From Serratia sp. PL17 (GTDB lineage: Bacteria; Pseudomonadota; Gammaproteobacteria; Enterobacterales; Enterobacteriaceae), in NCBI RefSeq assembly GCF_017832355.1, contig NZ_JAFIBY010000008.1, positions 186,001-250,000 of the forward strand: DNA of 64,000 bases, in the 5' to 3' direction. The notes under the pieces were generated by a model, which had not been told where the DNA came from, searched no databases, and saw only the letters and a list, made by a program, of their open reading frames with translations. Within the stretch, counting starts at the first letter, position 1. The number at the start of each line of letters is the position of its first letter. Both the position numbers and the translations under genes were made by a program. Positions 19,869 to 29,704 of the stretch are shown piece by piece.

Positions 19869-21712
19869 ACCTATTATATTTAACTATTCTGCTACCGCTG
19901 ATCGGGTTCCTGCTGTTGGCCTTTTCCCGTGGCCGCTGGTCTGAAAACGTTTCGGCGACCGTTGGCGTAGGCTCTATCGGCCTGGCTGCGTTGGTTACTG
20001 TGCATGTGGCGATGGACTTCTTCGCCCAGAAAGCCACCGGCGTACAGCTGTTTGAGCAAAGCCTGTGGAACTGGATGACCGTCGGCAACTTCAACATCGG
20101 CGTGACGCTGACGTTGGACGGGCTGTCGTTGACCATGCTGTCAGTGGTCACCGGTGTGGGTTTCTTCATCCACATGTTCGCGTCCTGGTACATGCGCGGT
20201 GAAGAAGGCTACTCACGCTTCTTCGCTTACACCAACCTGTTTATCGCCAGCATGGTGGTATTGGTTCTGGCAGACAACCTGTTGCTGCTGTACCTGGGTT
20301 GGGAAGGCGTGGGCCTGTGCAGCTACCTGTTGATCGGTTTCTACTATAAAGATCCGGCCAACGGTGCGGCGGCGATGAAAGCCTTCATCGTGACCCGCGT
20401 TGGTGACGTGTTCCTGGCGTTTGCGTTGTTCATCCTCTACAACGAACTGGGCACGCTGAACATCCGTGAACTGATGATCCTGGCACCGCAAAAACTGGCG
20501 GTCGGCGATACGGCGATCACCTGGGCTACCTTGATGTTGCTGGGCGGCGCGGTCGGTAAGTCGGCGCAGCTGCCGTTGCAGACCTGGTTGGCGGACGCAA
20601 TGGCGGGTCCAACCCCGGTTTCAGCATTGATCCACGCTGCAACCATGGTAACCGCGGGTGTCTACCTGATTGCACGTACTCACGGCCTGTTCCTGATGGC
20701 ACCGGAAGTCCTGCATCTGGTGGGTATTATCGGGGCAGTGACCCTGGTACTGGCGGGCTTTGCCGCACTGGTCCAAACGGATATCAAGCGCGTACTTGCC
20801 TACTCCACCATGAGCCAGATTGGTTACATGTTCCTGGCGTTGGGCGTACAGGCGTGGGATGCGGCTATCTTCCACCTGATGACCCATGCCTTCTTCAAGG
20901 CGCTGTTGTTCCTGTCCTCCGGTTCGGTGATTTTGGCCTGCCATCACGAGCAGAACATCTTCAAGATGGGTGGCCTGCGCAAGAGCATTCCGCTGGTCTA
21001 CGTCTGCTTCCTGGTGGGGGGCGCTGCGCTGTCGGCATTGCCACTGATCACCGCGGGCTTCTTCAGTAAGGATGAGATCCTGGCCGGCGCGATGGCCAAC
21101 GGACACATTAACCTGATGATTGCCGGTTTGGTCGGTGCATTCATGACCTCACTGTATACCTTCCGTATGATTTTCATCGTGTTCCATGGCGAGGAGAAAA
21201 TCAAAGCGCATGCCGGTAAAGGCATCACTCACCACCTGCCACTGTTGGTTCTGCTGGTGCTGTCCACCTTCGTCGGCGCGATGATTGTGCCGCCGTTGCA
21301 GGGTGTACTGCCAGATACCACCGAGTTGGCGCACGGTAGCGTGCTGCAGCTGGAGATCACCTCCGGCGTAGTGGCTATCGTCGGCATTCTGCTGGCGGCG
21401 GCGCTGTGGCTGGGCAAACGTAGCCTGGTTACCCGTATCGCCAAAAGCGCACCAGGGCGTTTCTTCTCGACCTGGTGGTTCCATGCCTGGGGCTTCGACT
21501 GGCTGTACGACAAAGTGTTCGTCAAGCCGTACCTGGGTATTGCGAAGTTGCTGCAACGCGATCCGCTGAACTCGATGATGAACCTGCCGGCCATCTTCTC
21601 CCGCTGGGGGAACCGAGGTCTGACAGTCAGCGAGAACGGTCAGGTGCGTTGGTATATAGCGTCTATGGGTGTGGGTGCAGTGGTGGTGCTAGCTCTGTTG
21701 ATTTTGGTTTAA
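19865..21712 (+). CDS. nuoL: NADH-quinone oxidoreductase subunit L (antiporter-like)
   Basis: The 615-residue distal proton-pumping subunit is homologous to MrpA. The key charged residues of the antiporter core are in [18 protein letters not shown] (Glu, about residue 144), [32 protein letters not shown] (Lys and His) and the later [12 protein letters not shown] lysine. The C-terminal lateral helix that runs along the membrane arm follows (about 525-580, [14 protein letters not shown]). It overlaps nuoK by 4 nt. A 205-bp gap with an ERIC element separates it from nuoM. Confidence 0.97.
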   Translation: MNLLYLTILLPLIGFLLLAFSRGRWSENVSATVGVGSIGLAALVTVHVAMDFFAQKATGVQLFEQSLWNWMTVGNFNIGVTLTLDGLSLTMLSVVTGVGFFIHMFASWYMRGEEGYSRFFAYTNLFIASMVVLVLADNLLLLYLGWEGVGLCSYLLIGFYYKDPANGAAAMKAFIVTRVGDVFLAFALFILYNELGTLNIRELMILAPQKLAVGDTAITWATLMLLGGAVGKSAQLPLQTWLADAMAGPTPVSALIHAATMVTAGVYLIARTHGLFLMAPEVLHLVGIIGAVTLVLAGFAALVQTDIKRVLAYSTMSQIGYMFLALGVQAWDAAIFHLMTHAFFKALLFLSSGSVILACHHEQNIFKMGGLRKSIPLVYVCFLVGGAALSALPLITAGFFSKDEILAGAMANGHINLMIAGLVGAFMTSLYTFRMIFIVFHGEEKIKAHAGKGITHHLPLLVLLVLSTFVGAMIVPPLQGVLPDTTELAHGSVLQLEITSGVVAIVGILLAAALWLGKRSLVTRIAKSAPGRFFSTWWFHAWGFDWLYDKVFVKPYLGIAKLLQRDPLNSMMNLPAIFSRWGNRGLTVSENGQVRWYIASMGVGAVVVLALLILV

Positions 21713-21772
21713 CAGAGAGTAGACACAATTATCGGGCGTAGCGTCCGTTAACACGGCGCTATGCGGAATGTT

Positions 21773-21902
21773 TTATACCGTATGAATTTCGCGTTGTGGC
21801 TAGGCGGCAAGTGTGCAAATCCCCAGGGGCTTACTGAAGTAAGTGACCGGGGTGAACAGACGTAGCCAACAACGCCACAGCGTGAAAGACAACGGTAGAA
21901 TA
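21773..21902 (+). repeat. ERIC element between nuoL and nuoM
   Basis: The element is about 130 bp and nearly full length. Its outer inverted repeats are TTATACCGT...CGCGTTGTGGC and GCCACAGCGTG...ACGGTAGAATA. The core AAATCCCCAGG...AGTAAGTGACCGGGGTGA closely matches the enterobacterial repetitive intergenic consensus. It ends 15 nt before the nuoM start, so any structure it forms lies within the polycistronic nuo mRNA next to the nuoM ribosome site. Confidence 0.93.
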
Positions 21903-21917
21903 GGGACACAAAACGCC

Positions 21918-23447
21918 ATGCTATTACCTTGGCTAATTCTTATCCCCTTTATTGGCGGTCTGCTGTGCTGGCAGTTTGAGCGCTTCGGTACTAAGGTGCC
22001 GCGCTGGATTGCGTTGATCGCAATGGGGCTGACATTGGCGCTTTCTCTGCATCTGTGGATGCAGGGTGGCTACACGTTGACTACGCCGAAAGGCATTCCG
22101 CAGTGGCAGTCTGAATTCCTGCTGCCGTGGATCCCGCGTTTTGGTATTTCCATCCACCTGGCGCTGGATGGCCTTTCACTGCTGATGGTGGTGCTGACCG
22201 GCCTGCTGGGCGTGTTGGCTATCCTCTGTTCCTGGCGTGAAATCCAGAAATACCAGGGCTTCTTCCACCTGAACCTGCTGTGGATCCTGGGTGGGGTAAT
22301 CGGCGTGTTCCTCGCCATCGACATGTTCCTGTTCTTCTTCTTCTGGGAAATGATGTTGGTGCCGATGTACTTCCTGATTGCACTCTGGGGTCACAAGGCG
22401 TCGGACGGGAAAACCCGCATCACTGCGGCCACCAAGTTCTTCATCTACACCCAGGCCAGCGGTCTGGTGATGCTGATTGCCATTTTGGGCCTGGTGTTCG
22501 TGCACTACAACGCGACCGGCGTGTGGACCTTTGATTACGAAGACCTGCTGCAAACGCCAATGTCACATAACGTGCAATACCTGCTGATGCTGGGCTTCTT
22601 CATCGCCTTTGCGGTGAAAATGCCGGTAGTGCCATTGCACGGCTGGTTGCCGGATGCGCATAGCCAGGCACCAACCGCGGGTTCTGTGGACCTGGCGGGG
22701 ATCTTGCTGAAAACCGCGGCCTACGGTCTGTTGCGTTTCAGCTTGCCATTGTTCCCGGAAGCTTCACATGAGTTTGCGCCAATTGCGATGTGGTTGGGCG
22801 TGGTCGGTATCTTCTACGGTGCCTGGATGGCGTTTGCACAGACCGATATCAAGCGTCTGATTGCTTATACCTCCGTTTCCCATATGGGCTTCGTACTGAT
22901 TGCCATCTACACGGGCAGCCAACTGGCTTACCAGGGCGCGGTGATCCAGATGATTGCGCACGGGCTGTCAGCGGCCGGTATGTTCATCATCTGCGGGCAA
23001 TTGTATGAACGTCTGCATACCCGTGACATGCGTGAGATGGGTGGCTTGTGGGGACGTATTAAATACATTCCTGCGCTGTCGCTGTTCTTTGCAGTGGCGA
23101 CGTTGGGGATGCCGGGTACCGGTAACTTCGTCGGTGAATTCATGATCCTGTTCGGCAGCTACCAGGTTGTACCGGTGATCACCGTGATTTCTACCTTCGG
23201 TCTGGTGTTTGCTTCGGTTTACTCGTTGATCATGATGCAGCGCGCCTACTACGGCAAAGCCAAGTCTGACCAACCGTTGCCGGGCATGACCGCGCGTGAG
23301 CTGTTCATCATTCTGCTACTGGTGGTGTTGCTGGTTCTGCTGGGGGTTTACCCGCAGCCGATTCTGGACACTTCTCATGCGGCGATGAGCAACGTGCAAC
23401 ACTGGTTTGGTTCATCAGTTTCAGCAATTTCAACAACAAGGCCGTAA
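21918..23447 (+). CDS. nuoM: NADH-quinone oxidoreductase subunit M (antiporter-like)
   Basis: The 509-residue proton-pumping membrane subunit is the same length as E. coli NuoM. Core residues are in FFFFWEMMLVPMYFLIALWG (Glu, about residue 144), AVKMPVVPLHGWLPDAHSQAPTAGS split around the key Lys, and KTAAYGLLRF. The ATG at 21918 gives the conserved N-terminus MLLPWLILIPFIGG. An extension of the frame into the ERIC element upstream is not conserved and is rejected. nuoN follows after 6 nt. Confidence 0.97.
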   Translation: MLLPWLILIPFIGGLLCWQFERFGTKVPRWIALIAMGLTLALSLHLWMQGGYTLTTPKGIPQWQSEFLLPWIPRFGISIHLALDGLSLLMVVLTGLLGVLAILCSWREIQKYQGFFHLNLLWILGGVIGVFLAIDMFLFFFFWEMMLVPMYFLIALWGHKASDGKTRITAATKFFIYTQASGLVMLIAILGLVFVHYNATGVWTFDYEDLLQTPMSHNVQYLLMLGFFIAFAVKMPVVPLHGWLPDAHSQAPTAGSVDLAGILLKTAAYGLLRFSLPLFPEASHEFAPIAMWLGVVGIFYGAWMAFAQTDIKRLIAYTSVSHMGFVLIAIYTGSQLAYQGAVIQMIAHGLSAAGMFIICGQLYERLHTRDMREMGGLWGRIKYIPALSLFFAVATLGMPGTGNFVGEFMILFGSYQVVPVITVISTFGLVFASVYSLIMMQRAYYGKAKSDQPLPGMTARELFIILLLVVLLVLLGVYPQPILDTSHAAMSNVQHWFGSSVSAISTTRP

Positions 23448-23453
23448 TTCGCC

Positions 23454-24911
23454 ATGACAATAACTCCTCAACAACTGATCGCATTGCTACCACTGTTGAT
23501 CGTCGGATTGACGGTGGTGGTTGTGATGCTTGGCATTGCGTGGCGACGCGACCACTTTATCAACGCCACTCTCACCGTGATCGGTCTCAACCTGGCGCTG
23601 CTTTCGCTGTACTTTGTCGGCCAGGCTGGCCCAATGGACGTCACCCCGCTGCTGCGGGTTGACGGCTACTCGATGTTCTATACCGGGCTGGTGATACTGG
23701 CGAGTCTGGCGACCTGTACCTTTGCCTATCCTTGGCTGGTCGGTTACCCGGACAACCGCGAAGAGTTCTACCTGCTGGTGCTGATTGCTACCCTGGGTGG
23801 CATTCTGCTGGCGAGCGCCAACCATCTGGCGTCGCTGTTCCTCGGTATTGAACTGATCTCGCTGCCGCTGTTTGGCCTGGTGGGTTATGCCTACCGCCAA
23901 AAGCGCCCATTGGAAGCGGCCATCAAGTACATGCTGTTGTCCGCTGCGGCATCATCATTCCTGCTGTTCGGTATGGCGCTCCTGTATGCAGAGTCTGGTG
24001 ACCTGTCACTGGCTGGCCTGGGCAAGAGCCTGCAGGAAAACATGATGCACCAGCCGCTGATCCTGGCGGGTATGGGCATGATGATTGTCGGTTTGGGCTT
24101 CAAACTGTCTCTGGTGCCGTTCCAACTGTGGACACCTGATGTGTATCAAGGGGCGCCTGCGCCGGTTTCAACCTTCCTGGCCACCGCCAGCAAGATTGCA
24201 ATCTTCGCGGTAGTGATGCGTCTGTTCCTGTATGCCCCGGCTGCCGATAGCGAAGCGTTGCGTATGGTACTGGCAATCATTGCGGTTTGTTCGATTCTGT
24301 TCGGCAACCTGATGGCCATCAGCCAGACCAACATCAAGCGTCTGTTGGGTTACTCGTCGATTGCCCATCTGGGTTATCTGCTGGTGGCGTTGATTGCGGT
24401 GCAAACCCATCAGCTGTCGCTGGAAACCGCCGGTGTTTATCTGGCAGGTTACCTGTTCAGCAGCCTGGGTGCGTTCGGTGTGGTCAGCTTGATGTCCAGT
24501 CCGTACCGTGGTCCAGATGCTGATTCACTGTTCTCTTACCGTGGTCTGTTCTGGCATAAGCCAATCCTGTCTGCGGTGATGACGGTGATGATGTTATCAC
24601 TGGCCGGTATTCCGATGACGCTGGGCTTTATCGGTAAGTTCTTTGTTATCGCGATGGGTGTCAGTGCTCACCTGTGGTGGTTGACCGGCGCAGTGGTGCT
24701 GGGCAGTGCCATTGGTTTGTACTACTACCTGCGTGTCACCGTCAGCCTGTTCCTCAGCGCACCGGAAGCATTGCAGCGTGATACCCCGAATAACTGGGCG
24801 TTGACCGCCGGTGGTGTCGTAGTACTGATTTCTGCCGCGTTGGTGTTGCTGTTGGGTGTTTATCCGCAGCCGCTGATTACGCTGGTGCAGATGGCACAGC
24901 CGATGTTCTGA
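23454..24911 (+). CDS. nuoN: NADH-quinone oxidoreductase subunit N (antiporter-like)
   Basis: The 485-residue third antiporter-like subunit is the same length as in E. coli and is the last gene of the operon. It lies between NuoK and NuoM in the membrane arm. Conserved features are [17 protein letters not shown] (Glu), [23 protein letters not shown] (the pump lysine) and [19 protein letters not shown]. About 14 helices are expected. A strong bidirectional-looking terminator follows 16 nt after the stop. Confidence 0.97.
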   Translation: MTITPQQLIALLPLLIVGLTVVVVMLGIAWRRDHFINATLTVIGLNLALLSLYFVGQAGPMDVTPLLRVDGYSMFYTGLVILASLATCTFAYPWLVGYPDNREEFYLLVLIATLGGILLASANHLASLFLGIELISLPLFGLVGYAYRQKRPLEAAIKYMLLSAAASSFLLFGMALLYAESGDLSLAGLGKSLQENMMHQPLILAGMGMMIVGLGFKLSLVPFQLWTPDVYQGAPAPVSTFLATASKIAIFAVVMRLFLYAPAADSEALRMVLAIIAVCSILFGNLMAISQTNIKRLLGYSSIAHLGYLLVALIAVQTHQLSLETAGVYLAGYLFSSLGAFGVVSLMSSPYRGPDADSLFSYRGLFWHKPILSAVMTVMMLSLAGIPMTLGFIGKFFVIAMGVSAHLWWLTGAVVLGSAIGLYYYLRVTVSLFLSAPEALQRDTPNNWALTAGGVVVLISAALVLLLGVYPQPLITLVQMAQPMF

Positions 24912-24927
24912 TAGGCATCACGGCAGT

Positions 24928-24956
24928 AAAAAAGGTCGCTTCGGCGACCTTTTTTT
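24928..24956. terminator. Terminator of nuo, shared with the convergent LysR gene
   Basis: The stem AGGTCGC/GCGACCT with a TTCG tetraloop is flanked by an A-run on the left and seven Ts on the right. It can end transcripts from both nuoN (rightward) and the LysR gene at 24986 (leftward). Confidence 0.93.
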
Positions 24957-24985
24957 ATGGTGAGTGGGGAAGTCGGGGCCAATGT

Positions 24986-25861
24986 TCAGCCGGGATTGTT
25001 TTTAAACGATTCTTCCAGAACCTGTACGACAGCACGCACGCGCGCCGCACGTTGCAGGTCAGGGTGCAGCACCAACCAAATATCGACCCAGTCTTTATTC
25101 TCCGGGAAGATGCGTACCAGGTCTGGGTCTTTATCCGCCAGGAAGGAGGACAGCAGGCCAATTCCCAATCCGTTGCGTGTCGCCGAACGCAGAAGCAGCT
25201 GCGAATTGCATTGAAGCACCACGTTAGGGTCGATCAGCGCTTCGCCACAGAAGTCGTTCCAGTGGCGGGGTACCAGTTCGCGTGGGAACATCAACAGATC
25301 GTGACCGCGCAGATGGTCGCCTTTGGTCGGCATCCCGTGCTTGTCGAGGTAGTCCTGCGTTGCATACAACCCCATCTCAATGGTGGCCATGCGCTTGATA
25401 ATGAGTTCGTCGGACTCTGGCCGTGCCCCCCTGATCGCTAAATCGGCACCGCGATAAGAGATATCAGAGATATTAACCGCCGTCAGCATCGTGACCGTAA
25501 TTAGCGGGTGTTGCTCCCGCAGCACTTTCAGCGCCGGGATGACAAAGGCTTCAGCCATGGTATCTGTCGTGGCGATGCGTACATTACCGCACAGGCTGTC
25601 GTCACCGCTGGTGGCTTTGCGGCCAATCGCTTGTACGGCGTTTTCCATATTCATCACGTCGGCCAGCATCTCTTCACCCAATGGACTGAGGGAAAAGGAT
25701 TTTGGCGTGCGGATAAACAGCTTGGAGCCCAGGCTCTCTTCAAATGCAGTAATGCGCCGCCCGACGGTGGCCTGATCGACGTGTAGTTCATTGGCGGCTT
25801 TTCGTAAAGTGCCGCAGCGCGCGACCGCCAGGAAGAAGCGTGCATCATCCCAATTCATCAT
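24986..25861 (-). CDS. LysR-family transcriptional regulator
   Basis: This 291-residue LysR-type regulator has an N-terminal winged helix-turn-helix (about residues 3-62) reading [21 protein letters not shown] and [20 protein letters not shown], then an effector-binding domain with [20 protein letters not shown] and [22 protein letters not shown]. The first two codons are both ATG (25861 and 25858). It is transcribed away from the ThDP-enzyme gene across a 336-bp gap, the classic arrangement for a LysR activator and its target. I therefore infer that it controls the 26198-28030 gene and perhaps those beyond. The inducer is unknown, and I do not recognise an E. coli orthologue. Confidence 0.85.
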   Translation of the reverse strand: MMNWDDARFFLAVARCGTLRKAANELHVDQATVGRRITAFEESLGSKLFIRTPKSFSLSPLGEEMLADVMNMENAVQAIGRKATSGDDSLCGNVRIATTDTMAEAFVIPALKVLREQHPLITVTMLTAVNISDISYRGADLAIRGARPESDELIIKRMATIEMGLYATQDYLDKHGMPTKGDHLRGHDLLMFPRELVPRHWNDFCGEALIDPNVVLQCNSQLLLRSATRNGLGIGLLSSFLADKDPDLVRIFPENKDWVDIWLVLHPDLQRAARVRAVVQVLEESFKNNPG

Positions 25862-26197
25862 GCCATTTCCTTTGTACAGGCTTATCGGTCTTGTCAGTGT
25901 TCATTCTTGCGCAACCGTACTGGCTCTGGTTTAGGCTGCAAATGAGGCCCACGTATCATAATTATTTATTATGTTTCAGGATATGAATAAATGCATCAAC
26001 GTGAAGCACTTTTGCATCTTTATTTTTACCCGACAATCTTTATGCTTATCAACGTTTATGCTGTGATCTGGCGCACATTTTGTGCCAATGTTACCTTAAA
26101 CGCGTAAGCAGATACGCATGAGAGCCTGTCTCTGTGGCTAATCGCCTGGTGGGATCGACTCTATATCAGGTTGACCCACCACGACTGGACATTAAAA
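25862..26197. promoter_or_regulatory. Divergent control region, LysR gene and ThDP enzyme
   Basis: The 336-bp AT-rich gap contains an inverted repeat at 25957-25973 (CATAAT, 5 nt, ATTATG), about 95 bp upstream of the LysR start and 225 bp upstream of the enzyme. It has the interrupted-dyad form of LysR-type recognition sites and is the best operator candidate. No RNA gene or small protein was seen. Confidence 0.5.
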
Positions 26198-28030
26198 ATG
26201 GAGTCTCACGCAGAGAAGTTATACACCCCCGTTGCGCTGGCAACGGCGGATGGTGTTAGGGTAATTGCAGCACCCGGCGCGAAAGCGGCAACGCAAAGTA
26301 ATGCTGATGTGATCATCCAGGGTATTGAAGCTCGCGGCATTCAGCACATCTTCCTGGTACCCGGTAAACTGGTGTACCCACTGATTAAATCCATTGAACA
26401 TTCAGGCATCACCGGTATCGTCGGTGCCCACGAGACCGCCTGTGGTTTTATGGCGGACGGTTATGCCCGTGCTAACCGCAAATTTGGCGTTTGCCTGGGG
26501 ATCTCCGGCCCCGGCACAATGAATTTTTTGCCCGCGATGGCCGCTGCACAGGCTGATAAAATCCCGGTGCTGTATCTGGCTGGCGGTATCGCCACTTATC
26601 ATGAAGCACAGGGTGCTTTCCAGGATGGCAGCAATAGCGGCATCGATGAGCTGACCATCGTCAAGCCATTGCTTTCCGCCGCGATAGAAGTGAAAAACAA
26701 CCTGACGTTGCAACACGAGCTGCGACGCAGTTTGTCGTGTCTGAACACCCAACGTAAAGGCCGCGCTTACTTGAGCGTACCGGTCGATATGCAAAAGAAC
26801 GTGGTTGCCGGCAATCATGATGCCAGCCCGCCGCGCACAACGCCGCAGTGCCGCGAAGTTGCCATCGATCAGCAGGGGCTGGATCAGGTGCTGGACGACT
26901 ATCTGTTACGCGGGTTGAAGGTGGCCTGTCTGGCCGGTAACCGGATGAATAACCCGCAAGATGCGGCATTGCTGCTGCGTCTGGCGGAGAAATACCGTTT
27001 GCCCGTCGCCACGACGCTATCCGGCAAGGGCGCCTTCCCGGAAGGGCATGAGCTGGCATTGGGTCTGTATGGTTTTGCCGGCCATACCCGGGCTGTGGAG
27101 ACCATCAATGGTGATGACGTTGATGTCCTGCTGGTGTTGGGCTGCGATCTCAGCCAGCGCGATAGCCTCAATTGGAACGCACGGTTGCACGGTACGAAAA
27201 CGCTGGTGGTGATCGATGAGGATTTTGACAAGGTCAGTTCGCACTACCAGCCGGATATGCAGATTTTCTCCAGCCTGACCGGGGCGCTACAACACCTGTT
27301 AGATGCGGTCAGTGACGAAGATGCGCATCTGGCCGATATCAACGTGCTGCGCGATGGCTGGATTGAGCAGGTAAATCAGTTACCCTTGGAACAACCGCGC
27401 CCTGACTTGCAGGCACGTCTGGCCGTGGCAGAGGCAAACATGTACCCCGGCGATGCCATTAAACGCATTCGTCGCCATATGGACCAGGATACTAACGTCG
27501 TGGTCGACTCTGGCGCGCACCGTATCTTTATGGCACATCACTGGCTGGCCAGTGGGCGTGGTGATTACCATACATCAAGTTCGTTGGCCCCGATGGGCTG
27601 GGCGATTTGCGCGGGTATTGGCATCAAGCTGGCGGCACCGCATCGTAACTGCGTGGTGGTCACCGGTGATGGCTGTATGCTGATGCACGGCATGGAAATT
27701 CAGACGGCTGCCCGTTATCAGGTCAAGATGACCTTCGTGGTGATGAACAACTGTGCCCACGGTGCAATGCATATCGACACGTTGCAGAACCGGGGGGTAT
27801 CGGCAGATTATACTGCGCTGCCCAATCATGACTGGAAAGCCTTCGCCAACAGTCTGGGCGTCTCTTCGGCCAAAGCGGCAACGTTGGAAGAGCTCGATGA
27901 CGCGCTGGTTGCCGCGGCCGAACACGACGGCCCGTTCCTGATAGAAGTGTTAGTAGGAAATCATGTGGCGCCTAATCGATACTATGCCGAGAGCATCGTA
28001 GAATACGAGCAGCGTATCAAAGGCGTGTAA
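26198..28030 (+). CDS. ThDP-dependent enzyme, acetolactate-synthase-like
   Basis: The 610-residue member of the thiamine-diphosphate superfamily (acetolactate synthase, decarboxylases, carboligases) has three domains. The N-terminal pyrimidine domain has the catalytic glutamate in GAHETACGFMADGYAR (about residue 75) and ISGPGTMNF. The central Rossmann-like domain has VLLVLGCDLSQRD. The C-terminal domain has the ThDP/Mg motif GDG...NN (GDGCMLMHG to VMNNCAHGA, about 490-520). The reaction is not clear: no regulatory small subunit lies nearby, so a biosynthetic acetolactate synthase is unlikely, and a decarboxylase or carboligase for a 2-oxo acid is possible. I chose ATG 26198; an upstream TTG (26171) is in frame but has poor spacing. 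Regulator, cupin and permease neighbours suggest a small catabolic or secondary-metabolite unit. Confidence 0.85.
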   Translation: MESHAEKLYTPVALATADGVRVIAAPGAKAATQSNADVIIQGIEARGIQHIFLVPGKLVYPLIKSIEHSGITGIVGAHETACGFMADGYARANRKFGVCLGISGPGTMNFLPAMAAAQADKIPVLYLAGGIATYHEAQGAFQDGSNSGIDELTIVKPLLSAAIEVKNNLTLQHELRRSLSCLNTQRKGRAYLSVPVDMQKNVVAGNHDASPPRTTPQCREVAIDQQGLDQVLDDYLLRGLKVACLAGNRMNNPQDAALLLRLAEKYRLPVATTLSGKGAFPEGHELALGLYGFAGHTRAVETINGDDVDVLLVLGCDLSQRDSLNWNARLHGTKTLVVIDEDFDKVSSHYQPDMQIFSSLTGALQHLLDAVSDEDAHLADINVLRDGWIEQVNQLPLEQPRPDLQARLAVAEANMYPGDAIKRIRRHMDQDTNVVVDSGAHRIFMAHHWLASGRGDYHTSSSLAPMGWAICAGIGIKLAAPHRNCVVVTGDGCMLMHGMEIQTAARYQVKMTFVVMNNCAHGAMHIDTLQNRGVSADYTALPNHDWKAFANSLGVSSAKAATLEELDDALVAAAEHDGPFLIEVLVGNHVAPNRYYAESIVEYEQRIKGV

Positions 28031-28123
28031 GAGCGTTGCCCTGTTAATCCGGGAGCCGTCATTATTATTGTCCTTTGCATCACGCCATTCTATTTTACTC
28101 ACAGTAGTCATGGAGCGATAACA

Positions 28124-28552
28124 ATGTATAAATTGACACTTCTGGCAGTATTAATGATGGCATTTCAAGGCCATGCACAGGCCGCTGACGATCATGGTGA
28201 AGGCATTACCAAAGAAACGCTTCTGAAAACAGAAACGTCGTGGGAGGGGTCGCCCTATCAGCATTATCCTGCCGGCGCTCCGCAGATCACCATGTTGAAG
28301 GTCACCGTTGAGCCGAACAAGGTGCTGGCCTGGCATACTCATCCGTGCATCAGCGCAGTGTATATGACAGGGGGGAGCGTCTCGCTGACGGTAAAGAAAA
28401 CCGGCGTGAAGCACACCTTTAAACAGGGTGACTCTTTTACCGACACGGTAGATATTGTTCATCAGGGGGTATCGGGTGATAAAGGTGCTGAAATGCTGGT
28501 GTTCTTTGCCTGCGCAGACAATAAACCGCTGACGGTAAAAGCCGCCGAATAA
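28124..28552 (+). CDS. Secreted cupin-domain protein
   Basis: The 142-residue protein has a clear Sec signal peptide (MYKLTLLAVLMMAFQGHAQA, cleavage likely after AQA at residue 20), so it is periplasmic. The mature part is a single beta-barrel cupin. Motif 1 appears as WHTHPCISAVYMTGGSVSL (metal ligands His-His) and motif 2 as GDSFTDTVDIVHQGV. Small periplasmic cupins of this kind have no agreed function; metal binding and an enzyme or sensor role are both possible. It lies 93 nt downstream of the ThDP enzyme and may share its transcript. An ERIC-derived palindrome directly follows. Confidence 0.82.
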   Translation: MYKLTLLAVLMMAFQGHAQAADDHGEGITKETLLKTETSWEGSPYQHYPAGAPQITMLKVTVEPNKVLAWHTHPCISAVYMTGGSVSLTVKKTGVKHTFKQGDSFTDTVDIVHQGVSGDKGAEMLVFFACADNKPLTVKAAE

Positions 28553-28555
28553 TGC

Positions 28556-28617
28556 CGGTGTCGTCTTTCAAGTTGCCGCTTTACCTGGCTGCAGCTTGGA
28601 ATCTACGGGTATAGATT
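28556..28617. repeat. Short ERIC-like palindrome (core deleted)
   Basis: About 62 bp containing TCTTTCAAGTTGCCGC and the facing GCTGCAGCTTGGAATCTACGGGTATA. These resemble the two outer arms of ERIC/Yersinia-type palindromes without the central AGTAAGTGA core. In RNA it would fold into one imperfect hairpin just after the cupin stop, where it could protect or end the transcript. Confidence 0.6.
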
Positions 28618-28656
28618 ATTTTTTGCAGCCTGTTTGGGCTGCATTCTGAGGAAATC

Positions 28657-29520
28657 ATGGTTGCTTTATGGATGGTTGTCGCCAGCGGGTTCTTTGCGCT
28701 GATGGGGGCCAGCATCAAATTGGCTTCGGCCAAAGTTGGCTTTTTCGACATCATTTTTTACCGTTCCGTCATTAACGTCCTGATCGTTGCCGCGCTGATT
28801 CATATTAAAAACCTGGGTTTTCGTACCCAGCACCTGGGCCTGCATATGAAACGTGCGGCTATCGGTAATGCGGCGATGTACTGCGGTTTTTATTCATTGA
28901 TCCATCTGCCGATCGCCACCGCCACTACGCTGGGTTACACCAACCCGATTTTTCAATCGGCGATTGCCTTTGTTACTTCCAAAGGTCAGTTAACCGGAAA
29001 ACTGTTGTTCTCGGTACTGCTGGGATTCATCGGCATTTTGGTGTTATTGCGCCCTGACGCGCCGAACGGCGAGTATGCGGCGACCCTGATCGGCCTGTTT
29101 TCTGGCTTGCTCACGGCATTGGCCTATTTTAACGTCGGCAAATTGGTACGTAGCGGGGAACCCGAACTGCGAGTGGTATTTTACTTCTCACTGGTGGGCA
29201 CGCTGGTCGGTGGCGTAATGACGTCAGTGGTGGGGTTCACGGCGTTGGATAGCGCGATGATACTGTGTGTCTGTGCCATCGGCGTATTCGGCAGCCTGGG
29301 GCAAATTACCATGACTCGCGCCTATGGCAGCGGTAATGCGGTCATTGTTAGCATTCTTTCCTATAGCACTATCATCTTTTCCACCTTGCTCGGTTATGTG
29401 CTGTTCGGCGAAAAACTGTCTTACATTGCCGCCGGGGGCATGGCATTGATTATCCTTTCTGGTGCGCTGGCTATTTTGAAACGTGCTCCCGCGAAGGTCC
29501 AAAAAGCGGAGGCGGTGTAA
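28657..29520 (+). CDS. DMT-superfamily (EamA) permease
   Basis: The 287-residue inner-membrane protein has about ten hydrophobic helices arranged as two EamA repeats (residues 1-135 and 145-275). Examples are ASGFFALMGASIKLASAK, TTLGYTNPIFQSAIAF and YSTIIFSTLLGYVLFGE, the last ending in the family's conserved GE before the final helix. EamA proteins usually export amino acids or metabolites; the substrate is not readable. A TGAGGAAATC ribosome site precedes ATG 28657. It follows the ThDP/cupin pair in the same direction and may belong with it, though the intervening palindrome may separate transcripts. Confidence 0.85.
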   Translation: MVALWMVVASGFFALMGASIKLASAKVGFFDIIFYRSVINVLIVAALIHIKNLGFRTQHLGLHMKRAAIGNAAMYCGFYSLIHLPIATATTLGYTNPIFQSAIAFVTSKGQLTGKLLFSVLLGFIGILVLLRPDAPNGEYAATLIGLFSGLLTALAYFNVGKLVRSGEPELRVVFYFSLVGTLVGGVMTSVVGFTALDSAMILCVCAIGVFGSLGQITMTRAYGSGNAVIVSILSYSTIIFSTLLGYVLFGEKLSYIAAGGMALIILSGALAILKRAPAKVQKAEAV

Positions 29521-29704
29521 CCACTTTCTGCCCGTTTCTTTCATAAAGACCAGCGAGTATTGCCAGCGCGAATGCATTAATGAATCACTATGATGCATTC
29601 TTGGCTATTTTTACGGTTATACCCGAACGGTATGATAAACGCGTTTCCTGATGAGTTTGGTTTTCAGGGCTTAGTGTTTATCCAGATTGTTTCGGGAGAG
29701 AAAA

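Noticed and set aside
21843-21917. N-terminal extension of NuoM
   Set aside because: It translates the ERIC arm. The conserved N-terminus and 509-residue length begin at 21918.
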